NCBI RefSeq assembly: GCF_937999985.1
Contig: NZ_CALLDG010000140.1
Location: forward strand, 1 to 5,463
Reading direction: 5' to 3'
Length of the DNA stretch: 5,463 bases
Origin: an uncultured Corynebacterium sp.
Lineage (GTDB): Bacteria; Actinomycetota; Actinomycetes; Mycobacteriales; Mycobacteriaceae
Each line of letters opens with the position of its first letter. Within the stretch, counting starts at the first letter, position 1. Shown piece after piece: positions 1 through 5,463 of this stretch. Position numbers and translations under genes: made by a program. The notes beneath the pieces were generated by a model, which was not told the origin of the DNA, searched no databases, and worked only from the letters and a program-made list of their open reading frames with translations.

Positions 1-1733
1 AAGATGCCTTCCCGTTTACCGAGACCGAGGACCAGTACAATGCCATCGAGGCCGTGAAGGCCGACATGGAAAAGCCGGTGCCGATGGACCGCGTGATCGT
101 CGGCGACGTGGGCTACGGCAAGACCGAGGTGGCGGTGCGCGCCGCATTCAAGGCCGTGCAGTCGGGCAAGCAGGTGGCCGTGCTGGTGCCGACCACTCTG
201 CTGGCGCAGCAGCACTACAACACGTTCAGCGAGCGCATGCAGGACTTTCCCACCACCATCAAGGAGCTGTCCCGATTCACTACCCCGGCGGAATCCAAGA
301 AGGTCATCGCCGGCATGGCCGACGGCACGGTGGACATCGTGATCGGTACCCACCGCCTGCTGCAGACGGGCGTGCACTGGAAGAACCTGGGGCTGATCAT
401 CGTGGACGAGGAGCAGCGCTTCGGCGTGGAGCACAAGGAGCACATCAAGTCGCTGCGCACCCACGTGGACGTGCTGACGATGTCCGCAACCCCGATTCCC
501 CGCACGCTGGAGATGTCGATGGCGGGCATTCGCGAGATGTCGACGATCCTCACCCCGCCGGAGGATCGGCACCCGGTGTTGACGTATGTGGGTGCGCAGG
601 AGGATAAGCACGTGGCCGCGGCCATTCGCCGCGAGCTGCTGCGCGACGGGCAGGTGTTCTACGTGCACAACAAGGTCCGCAGCATCGAGCAGACCGCCGC
701 GGACATTCGCCGGCTGGTGCCGGAGGCCCGTGTGGTGGTCGCACACGGCCAGATGAGCGAGGAACAGCTGGAGACCACAGTGAAGGGCTTCTGGGATCGC
801 GAGTTCGATGTGCTGGTGTGTACCACCATCGTGGAGACGGGTCTGGACATCGCCAACGCCAACACCCTGATCGTGGAGAATGCTCACCACATGGGTCTAT
901 CCCAGCTGCATCAGCTGCGTGGCCGCGTGGGGCGTTCCCGCGAGCGCGGTTATGCCTACTTCCTCTACCCCAAGGGCGAGGTGCTGACCGAGACCTCCTA
1001 CGACCGCCTGACCACCATCGCCCAGAACAACGATCTGGGCGCGGGTATGGCGGTGGCCATGAAGGACCTGGAGATGCGCGGTGCCGGCAACGTTCTGGGC
1101 GCCGAGCAATCCGGCCACATCGCGGGCGTGGGCTTCGACCTTTACGTCCGCCTGGTCGGCGAGGCCGTGGAGGCGTTCCGCGCGATGGCCGACGGCAAAC
1201 CCGTCGATGGCCGGGAGGAGGAAAAGAAGGAGATCCGCATCGATCTGCCGGTGGACGCGCACATCCCGGCCGAATACATCGCTTCGGAGCGCCTGCGCCT
1301 GGAGGCTTACCGCAAGTTCGCCGAGGTGCAAGACGAGGAGCAGATCGAGAAGGTGCTCGAGGAGCTGCGTGACCGCTACGGTGAGCCGCCGGAGCAGATT
1401 CAGATGCTCGCGGTGCTCTCGCGCCTGCGCCTGTTGTGCCGTGACTTGCAGGTCACGGAGGTGGTGGCCACGGGCTCGAAGATCAGCTTCAGCCCCATCG
1501 AGCTGCAGGATTCCACCCAGGTGCGCCTGAAGCGCCTGTTCCCCGCCGCGAACTACCGCGCGACCACCAAGATCGTGTTGATCCCGGCACCGAAGCGCGG
1601 CCAGGGCATGCGCGCGGTTCCGCTGCGCGATACGGAGCTGGTGCAGTGGTGCGCCGATGCGTTGACGCAGCTGGCTGGCATCCCGATTCGTAACATGGCG
1701 GGTGGCTCAGGCAAGGATAAGGGCACGTCCTAA
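1..1733 (+). CDS. mfd: Transcription-repair coupling factor Mfd, C-terminal half (5' end outside the window)
   Basis: Mfd is a cytoplasmic ATP-dependent DNA translocase that pushes stalled RNA polymerase off lesions and recruits UvrA for nucleotide excision repair. The open frame runs in from the left edge (first full codon at base 3), so the true start is not visible and the GTG at base 54 is internal. About 576 residues are seen, roughly half of the usual 1,100-1,200. The visible part starts with the FPFTETEDQ segment preceding the helicase core. It then shows Walker A GDVGYGKTE (from base 102), the DEEQ box (405-416), motif III TMSATPIPRTL (from 477), and motifs V/VI with TTIVETGLDIAN and QLRGRVGRS (912-938). 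The translocation (TRG) region with DLEMRGAGNVLG follows, and then the C-terminal TRCF domain (about 1233-1480). No frameshift or missing motif is seen. The N-terminal UvrB-like and RNA polymerase-interacting domains lie outside. mazG follows after 25 bases. Confidence 0.97.
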   Translation, partial: DAFPFTETEDQYNAIEAVKADMEKPVPMDRVIVGDVGYGKTEVAVRAAFKAVQSGKQVAVLVPTTLLAQQHYNTFSERMQDFPTTIKELSRFTTPAESKKVIAGMADGTVDIVIGTHRLLQTGVHWKNLGLIIVDEEQRFGVEHKEHIKSLRTHVDVLTMSATPIPRTLEMSMAGIREMSTILTPPEDRHPVLTYVGAQEDKHVAAAIRRELLRDGQVFYVHNKVRSIEQTAADIRRLVPEARVVVAHGQMSEEQLETTVKGFWDREFDVLVCTTIVETGLDIANANTLIVENAHHMGLSQLHQLRGRVGRSRERGYAYFLYPKGEVLTETSYDRLTTIAQNNDLGAGMAVAMKDLEMRGAGNVLGAEQSGHIAGVGFDLYVRLVGEAVEAFRAMADGKPVDGREEEKKEIRIDLPVDAHIPAEYIASERLRLEAYRKFAEVQDEEQIEKVLEELRDRYGEPPEQIQMLAVLSRLRLLCRDLQVTEVVATGSKISFSPIELQDSTQVRLKRLFPAANYRATTKIVLIPAPKRGQGMRAVPLRDTELVQWCADALTQLAGIPIRNMAGGSGKDKGTS

Positions 1734-1745
1734 ACACCGACGCGC

Positions 1746-1751
1746 TAGAAT
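1746..1751 (+). promoter_or_regulatory. Candidate -10 hexamer (TAGAAT) for a leaderless mazG transcript
   Basis: TAGAAT fits the actinobacterial TANNNT -10 pattern and stands out in GC-rich DNA. It ends 7 bases before the mazG ATG, so transcription would be expected to begin at or next to the A of the start codon. The bases between it and the ATG (TAACCGC followed by the start codon) contain no purine-rich Shine-Dalgarno sequence. No convincing -35 box is seen about 17 bases upstream, but -35 elements are often weak in corynebacteria. This is an inference from position and sequence only. Confidence 0.5.
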
Positions 1752-1758
1752 AACCGCC

Positions 1759-3018
1759 ATGTCAGTCGTATTACTAGATCCCCGTTTCCCTGCGATGATT
1801 CCCGTGGAGGCCGTCGATCTGCTCCGTGGAGATGTTTGCTACACGGAGGAGGTGCCCATCCGCGTCCGCTGGGTAATCGCGGATCTGGGCGGCCACACGG
1901 TCGATGAGTCCGACATCATCGTCACGACGGATCTGGAAAACGAAGCTGTCGTTACCCGCATCGAGGCCGGTGAGGACCTCATCACCGCGCCGAGCCTAAA
2001 GGTGCACATGGAGCCCGCCCGCGAGCTGGAGGCCGGTAGCTCTTCTGTTAGTGACGCCGCCGACGGGGACGACGCAGCCGAGATTACCCACTCGGGCGAT
2101 GGCGTGGTGGACGGTGAGATCGTTGGGACCGACGAGCACACCGCGGCCGTGGCCGGCCTGCGCCGCACGACGCGCACCGAGGTGCCGGCTTCCGTGATGG
2201 ATGAGATCGAGGACGCGGTGGCGCTGATGGCGCGTGCCCTGCGCCAGGGGGAGTGGGAGCAGTCCATGACCCACACCAGCCTGGTGAAGTTCCTGCGTGA
2301 GGAAACAGAGGAGCTGGCCCGCACTATCGACCTGATGGAGAACTGGAAACCAGAGGGCGAAGGTGAGGGTGCTGCGCGCCCGGAGTGGATCGAGCAGGAT
2401 CTATGCTCCGAGTTGTCGGACGTTTTGCTGCAGGTGCTTTTCCACGCGGAAATCGCCAACCGCCGTGGCGCCTTCGACATTGGCCACGTGGCCGGGGCGT
2501 TTTCGGCGAAGTTGCGCGCCCGCGCTCCCTACCTGTTTGAGGAGGTTGAGCGCCAGGTTCCACGCCAGGAGCAGGATCGCCTGTGGGAGGAGGGCAAGAA
2601 GGAAGAGGAAGCCCAGCGGATCCGCAGTTTCGGTGAGGAATACCTGCGCTACAGCGAGGCCAAGAAGAAGGCAGAACCTGCACAGCCTAGTCAGCCGGCT
2701 CAGTTCCGCCGAGAGCCGCACGCAGAGCGGTTCCCGGCCGTGCAAGCGCCCGCTGAACCGGCAGGCCCGGCAGGCCCTGAAGCTTCGTCCGGCACCAGCG
2801 CCCTGTCCGCCGCGGAGGCCGTCATTGCCGAGGCACGGCAGCTGGGGCTTCCGGATAAGGACATCCCGACTGACATCCGTTATCCGATGGTTGGCCTGGA
2901 GCTAGATAGCCCCGGTGAGGCAGAGCGCCGCCTCCACGACGCTGTTGCGGCGTTCCGTGAGAAGCTGCGCGCCCAACATAACCCCAAGCAGCCGGGCTAC
3001 CCGCAGCAGGGCAACTAG
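1759..3018 (+). CDS. mazG: MazG family nucleoside triphosphate pyrophosphohydrolase with extended linkers
   Basis: Predicted Mg-dependent cytosolic enzyme that hydrolyses (d)NTPs to NMP and pyrophosphate, removing damaged or excess nucleotides. The protein has 419 residues. Residues 1-90 match my recollection of the N-terminal domain of mycobacterial MazG. An acidic, Ser/Asp/Gly-rich linker spans about 91-137. The MazG domain follows at about 145-290, with EExxE at E181-E182-E185, ExxD at E218-D221, the ELSDVLLQVLFHA helix, and RAPYLF at 255-260. A Pro/Ala/Glu-rich linker spans about 304-347. A C-terminal segment (348-405, containing ALSAAEAV and QLGLP) resembles the tail of actinobacterial MazG. 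The usual CPWD box reads GEWE (164-167), but the downstream TH-SL remains. The loop between the two metal motifs is unusually long. I chose ATG 1759 because the conserved start MSVVLLDPR begins there. An in-frame GTG at 1702 lies inside mfd. The 3' end overlaps the convergent permease gene by four bases. Confidence 0.93.
   Translation: MSVVLLDPRFPAMIPVEAVDLLRGDVCYTEEVPIRVRWVIADLGGHTVDESDIIVTTDLENEAVVTRIEAGEDLITAPSLKVHMEPARELEAGSSSVSDAADGDDAAEITHSGDGVVDGEIVGTDEHTAAVAGLRRTTRTEVPASVMDEIEDAVALMARALRQGEWEQSMTHTSLVKFLREETEELARTIDLMENWKPEGEGEGAARPEWIEQDLCSELSDVLLQVLFHAEIANRRGAFDIGHVAGAFSAKLRARAPYLFEEVERQVPRQEQDRLWEEGKKEEEAQRIRSFGEEYLRYSEAKKKAEPAQPSQPAQFRREPHAERFPAVQAPAEPAGPAGPEASSGTSALSAAEAVIAEARQLGLPDKDIPTDIRYPMVGLELDSPGEAERRLHDAVAAFREKLRAQHNPKQPGYPQQGN
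2758..2775 (+). repeat. Perfect tandem duplication of a 9-base unit in the mazG linker
   Basis: CCGGCAGGC occurs twice back to back, in frame, encoding Pro-Ala-Gly Pro-Ala-Gly in the C-terminal Pro/Ala-rich linker of MazG. Because the unit is a multiple of three, copy changes would keep the frame. It is probably a replication-slippage product in a tolerant linker, not a functional DNA site. Confidence 0.7.
3015..3018. other. Overlapping convergent stop codons sharing CTAG
   Basis: The mazG TAG occupies 3016-3018 on the plus strand. The permease TAG is the reverse complement of 3015-3017. The palindrome CTAG therefore ends both genes and there is no intergenic space. No GC hairpin followed by a T tract is visible on either strand nearby, so the mRNA 3' ends from the two directions are likely to overlap. 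Confidence 0.9.
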
Positions 3019-3872
3019 CGGCGCGCCAGCAGCGCCCGCACCAGCCCCTCGCGCGGGGCAAAGAGGTAGGTCAGGCAGAAGATCCCCGACTGTACCAGCA
3101 CAATCGTGCCGCCAGTGGAGACATCCAGGTTGAAGCTCAGCAGGATGCCCGTGATGCAGCTGACCCACGCCACCAACGGGGCGATCAGCAGCATGCGGCG
3201 GAAGCGGCGCGTCCACAGGTAGGCCGTCGCGCCGGGGGTAATCAGCATTGCTACCACCAGGATCACGCCGACGGCCTGTGCGCTGGCCACCACCACGCAC
3301 GCTAGGCACGCCAGCAGCGCCCACCGTATGGCCTTCGTATTGAAGCCCATGGTTCGGGAGTGTTCGGCGTCAAAAGCCCACAGGGTAAACGTGCGTGCAT
3401 TCGCCAGCAGCACCACAAACGCGATGCCGCCGATGGCCAAAATCTGCCAGAGCGCGGACTGCGTGATGCCCAGCAGGTTGCCGAACAGGATCTCCTGCAG
3501 GTGTGTGCCGCTGGGGGTGACGGAGAGCAGCACCAGGCCAAGGGCGAAAAAGGTGGTGAAGATGATGCCGATGGAGGTGTCCTCCCGCAGCGTGGTTCTT
3601 TCCTTGACCGAGCCCACCAAACCCACGGCAATGAGGGCGGCGATCATCGCACCGACTGCGAAGGGCGCGCCGAAGATGTAGGCCAGGACCACCCCTGGCA
3701 GTACGGCATGCGAGACCGCATCGCCGAGCAGCGACCAGCCCACCAGAATCAGCCAGCAGCTCAGCAGTCCCGCGACCACGGCCATCACGCTGGCGGCGAG
3801 CACCGCCCGCTGGACGAAGCTGTAGCTTAAGGGGAACAGGATCGGGTCGAAAACGCTTGCGAGCGTGCTCAT
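3015..3872 (-). CDS. Metal ABC transporter permease (ABC-3 family, MntB/SitC/ZnuB-like)
   Basis: Integral membrane subunit that forms the translocation channel of a divalent-metal importer, probably as a homodimer. It has 285 residues, a normal family length, and about eight hydrophobic segments: roughly 24-45, 57-68, 71-88, 101-118, 142-156, 184-218 (probably two), 228-247 and 254-271. Family signatures are clear: LLGDAVSHAVLPGVVLAYI (48-66), the DTSIGIIFTTFFALGLVLL stretch (98-116), EILFGNLLGIT (127-137), FDAEHSRTMGF (167-177) and VGVILVVAMLITPGATAYL (201-219). The FDAEH-GF element recalls the Mn/Fe-type SitC/MntB/TroC permeases. The start ATG (3872-3870) overlaps the ATPase stop as TAATG and is preceded by a strong Shine-Dalgarno. 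It is the last gene of the operon, and its stop overlaps that of mazG. The metal cannot be told from this subunit alone. Confidence 0.94.
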   Translation of the reverse strand: MSTLASVFDPILFPLSYSFVQRAVLAASVMAVVAGLLSCWLILVGWSLLGDAVSHAVLPGVVLAYIFGAPFAVGAMIAALIAVGLVGSVKERTTLREDTSIGIIFTTFFALGLVLLSVTPSGTHLQEILFGNLLGITQSALWQILAIGGIAFVVLLANARTFTLWAFDAEHSRTMGFNTKAIRWALLACLACVVVASAQAVGVILVVAMLITPGATAYLWTRRFRRMLLIAPLVAWVSCITGILLSFNLDVSTGGTIVLVQSGIFCLTYLFAPREGLVRALLARR

Positions 3873-3874
3873 TA
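3870..3874 (-). other. TAATG stop/start overlap between ATPase and permease genes
   Basis: Read on the minus strand, the ATPase TAA and the permease ATG share one A. Such an overlap usually indicates translational coupling and balanced synthesis of the two subunits, which assemble in a 2:2 complex. Confidence 0.9.
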
Positions 3875-4714
3875 TTGTGCCGCCTTTCCCTTAGTTCCCG
3901 TGGTTCCATCGGCCCCTGCAATTGCGGCCGTGGCGTCAGTGCTAAACGTGCGGGTGAGGTTCTCCGCCGTCAGCACCTCATCCAGCGCGCCCTCGGCGAT
4001 GATCCGGCGATTGAGCATCGCCACGTTGTCGCACAGCTCCGGCAGCCGATCCAGGTCGTGTGTGGAGATCAGCAGCGCCGTCCCGGCCTCCGCCAGTTCG
4101 TGCAGCAGTGCGGTGATCTGCGATTGCGACTGCGTATCCACGCCCGCGAAAGGCTCGTCCAGCAGCATGATCTTCGCTTCCTGTGCAATGCCGCGCGCCA
4201 CGAACACGCGCTTGCGCTGCCCGCCGGATAGGGCTCCGACAGGGCGATCCTGCAGGTCTGTCAGCCCGGTCTGCTGTAGTGCTTTATCGACGATGCGGTC
4301 GTTGTTCTTCTTTTCTTGACGCCACCTTCTCAGCCCCCACAACCACGAGCTCTCGGGCAGGAACCCTGCCTTCGAGCGTGCCCGCCGCCGTCCGCTGGCG
4401 ACGATCTCGCGCACACTGATGGGGAAGTTCCAGTCCACCTGGTCGTGCTGGGGGACGTAGGCCACCGCCCCGCGCAAAGCCGTGGCAGAGTCCGTTCCGG
4501 TGTTGACCACAATGCGCCCAGAGGTCGGGCGCTCCAGCCCCATGATGGTCTTGAATAGCGTGGACTTACCCGCACCGTTCATGCCGATGAGCGCGGTGAT
4601 CTGGCCGAAGTTAAGGCTGAGGTCCACGCCGGTGAGGGCATTGACGGCGCCGTAACTCACGTGTAAATCATCGACGTTCAAAGCGGGGGAGGCGGATGAG
4701 CGTGGCGAGTTCAT
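3872..4714 (-). CDS. Metal ABC transporter ATP-binding protein (MntB/SitB/ZnuC-like)
   Basis: Cytoplasmic ATPase subunit that powers metal import through the adjacent permease. The 280 residues contain every expected motif: Walker A GMNGAGKST (44-52), Q-loop YVPQ (Q89), signature LSGGQ (162-166), Walker B IMLLDEP (182-188, catalytic E187), D-loop GVD (191-193) and the switch histidine H219 in STHD. Together with the neighbouring binding protein and ABC-3 permease this gives the metal-uptake assignment. Two parts look unusual. A basic, Trp-containing stretch at about 109-138 makes the helical subdomain longer than I expect for this family. The tail from about 259 is rich in Thr, Ala and Gly and probably disordered. 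The ATG (4714-4712) starts 3 bases after the upstream stop. The only purine-rich site, AAGGA, lies 13 bases away, so translation is probably coupled to the upstream gene. Confidence 0.95.
   Translation of the reverse strand: MNSPRSSASPALNVDDLHVSYGAVNALTGVDLSLNFGQITALIGMNGAGKSTLFKTIMGLERPTSGRIVVNTGTDSATALRGAVAYVPQHDQVDWNFPISVREIVASGRRRARSKAGFLPESSWLWGLRRWRQEKKNNDRIVDKALQQTGLTDLQDRPVGALSGGQRKRVFVARGIAQEAKIMLLDEPFAGVDTQSQSQITALLHELAEAGTALLISTHDLDRLPELCDNVAMLNRRIIAEGALDEVLTAENLTRTFSTDATAAIAGADGTTGTKGKAAQ
3880..3888 (-). promoter_or_regulatory. Ribosome binding site for the permease gene
   Basis: On the minus strand this reads GAAAGGCGG, eight of nine matches to the ideal GAAAGGAGG, with a 7-base spacer to the ATG. 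It lies within the last codons of the ATPase gene. It is much stronger than the site before the ATPase and fixes the permease start at 3872. Confidence 0.8.
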
Positions 4715-4717
4715 TGG

Positions 4718-5463
4718 TTAATTCGCATCCTTGCCGGTCAGTCCGTTGACGATGGTGCGGGCGTCATAAGAAAGAAGGTCGAGGTAGGTCGGCACGGGGC
4801 CGTCGGCCTCAGACAGTGAGTCGACGTACAGCGTACCGCCGTCGCGGGCACCCGTATCGCGCATCAGCTGCTCCTTCGGTCCGGGTTCGACGGTGGATTC
4901 GCAGAAGACGGCGGGGACGTCGTTGTCGTGGACAAAGTCGGCGGCTTGGGTGATCTGCTGAGAAGTGATTTCGCCCTCGGTGTTGACGGGCCAGATGTAG
5001 CCCTCCTTCATGCCCATGTCCTCAGTGAGATAGCTGAAGGCGCCTTCGCAGGTCATCAGCGCACGCTGGTGCGGGGGCAGGGCTTTCAGACCGTCCTGGA
5101 GCTCCGTCTCCACGTCGTCCAGGCGATCCTTGTACTGCTTGCCGTTGTCTTCGTAGGTCTGCGCGTTATCCGGGCGCAGGTCGCTCAAGGCTTGGACGAT
5201 GCTGTCCACATACACCTTGGCGAGCGTGGGGCTCATCCAGGCGTGTGGGTTGGGCTGATCGGTGCCCTTGATGTTGATGGGATCTACGCCATCGCTGGCG
5301 GTGACGCGCTGGGCTTTGCTGTCGGCGGTCAGCTTGTCCAGCCAGTGTTCCAACCCCAGGCCGTTGTTGATGATGAGCTCCGCGTCGGAGGCGGCGGCGA
5401 TGTCGCTGGGGGTGGGGTCGTAGCCGTGAACTTCCGCGCCGGGTTGGGTCAGCGAGCGCACGG
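4718..5463 (-). CDS. Metal ABC transporter substrate-binding protein, cluster A-I (PsaA/MntA/SitA-like), N-terminus outside the window
   Basis: Extracytoplasmic receptor that captures a divalent metal and delivers it to the permease. Family members in Gram-positives are normally lipoproteins, but the signal peptide and lipobox are beyond the right edge. The gene is open to the edge, and about 247 residues are visible, so roughly 60-80 are missing. Counting from the first full codon (5461-5459), the likely metal ligands are H12 in VHGYDPTPSD, H73 in NPHAWMSP, E139 in CEGAFSYL and D214 in LYVDSLS. YIWPVNTEGEIT (155-166) and VFCESTV (185-191) are further family signatures. No His-rich loop of the ZnuA/AdcA kind is seen. 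The His-His-Glu-Asp set matches manganese/iron receptors such as PsaA better than the three-His zinc receptors. The codon at the right edge is an internal GTG (Val), not the start. This is the first visible gene of the operon, and its promoter is outside the window. Confidence 0.94.
   Translation of the reverse strand, partial: VRSLTQPGAEVHGYDPTPSDIAAASDAELIINNGLGLEHWLDKLTADSKAQRVTASDGVDPINIKGTDQPNPHAWMSPTLAKVYVDSIVQALSDLRPDNAQTYEDNGKQYKDRLDDVETELQDGLKALPPHQRALMTCEGAFSYLTEDMGMKEGYIWPVNTEGEITSQQITQAADFVHDNDVPAVFCESTVEPGPKEQLMRDTGARDGGTLYVDSLSEADGPVPTYLDLLSYDARTIVNGLTGKDAN

Noticed and set aside
818..1372. Alternative plus-strand open frame inside mfd.
   Set aside because: Arg/Gly/Pro-rich frame-shifted reading of the helicase motifs. 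The mfd frame is intact throughout.
1702..1758. In-frame upstream GTG giving a 19-residue longer MazG that overlaps mfd.
   Set aside because: The extension is Arg/Ala-rich and looks like a shadow of mfd. The family-like N-terminus begins at ATG 1759, directly after a -10-like hexamer.
1839..2480. Long minus-strand open frame opposite mazG.
   Set aside because: Ser/Arg-rich composition without recognisable motifs, fully antisense to a gene with clear family motifs. Such frames are common in high-GC DNA.
3044..3059. GC-rich inverted repeat (GCCCC / GGGGC, 6-base loop) just past the mazG stop, considered as a terminator.
   Set aside because: It lies within the permease coding sequence, has only a five-base stem, and is not followed by a T tract on either strand.
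3360..3830. Plus-strand open frame opposite the permease gene.
   Set aside because: Gln/His/Asp-rich low-complexity translation without a domain or convincing start. It is the antisense shadow of hydrophobic permease codons.
5459..5461. GTG as a possible start of the binding protein.
   Set aside because: It falls directly before the first metal-ligand motif, well inside the mature domain, and the frame stays open to the window edge. The gene is truncated by the window, not short.
1..5463. Searched by eye for CRISPR arrays, insertion sequences, tRNA/rRNA genes, toxin-antitoxin pairs or phage genes.
   Set aside because: Nothing was seen. Coding genes fill the window with no gap over 25 bases, and no transposase-like or repeat-spacer structure appears.

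Overview
The window is GC-rich, densely coded bacterial DNA, most likely from an actinobacterium and probably a Corynebacterium. Three things point there: the mfd-mazG gene pair, a MazG with an actinobacterial-type N-terminal domain (it begins MSVVLLDPRF), and a likely leaderless start for mazG. The species cannot be fixed from this sequence. Five protein genes fill nearly every base. The longest non-coding gap is 25 bases, and I see no RNA genes, mobile elements, CRISPR arrays or origins.

Left part, plus strand: the C-terminal half of the transcription-repair coupling factor Mfd (cut by the left edge) is followed by mazG, a nucleoside triphosphate pyrophosphohydrolase. Mfd removes RNA polymerase stalled at DNA lesions and recruits excision repair, while MazG cleans the nucleotide pool. 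Both are genome-maintenance functions. A TAGAAT hexamer sits just upstream of the mazG ATG and there is no Shine-Dalgarno sequence, so mazG probably has its own promoter and a leaderless transcript.

Right part, minus strand: a three-gene ABC importer of the metal (cluster 9, MntABC/SitABC/PsaABC) type. Gene order in the direction of transcription is substrate-binding protein (N-terminus cut by the right edge), ATPase, permease. The genes are separated by 3 bases and then overlap by 1 base (TAATG), so they form one translationally coupled operon. The visible metal ligands of the binding protein read His-His-Glu-Asp. That pattern fits manganese or iron better than zinc.

The two groups converge. 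The stop codons of mazG and the permease share the four-base palindrome CTAG, and no intrinsic terminator is visible. The operon promoter and any MntR/DtxR-type operator would lie to the right of the window. I found no previously undescribed multi-gene system. The points most worth checking are the leaderless mazG promoter, the overlapping convergent stops, and lineage-specific insertions in MazG and the ABC ATPase.
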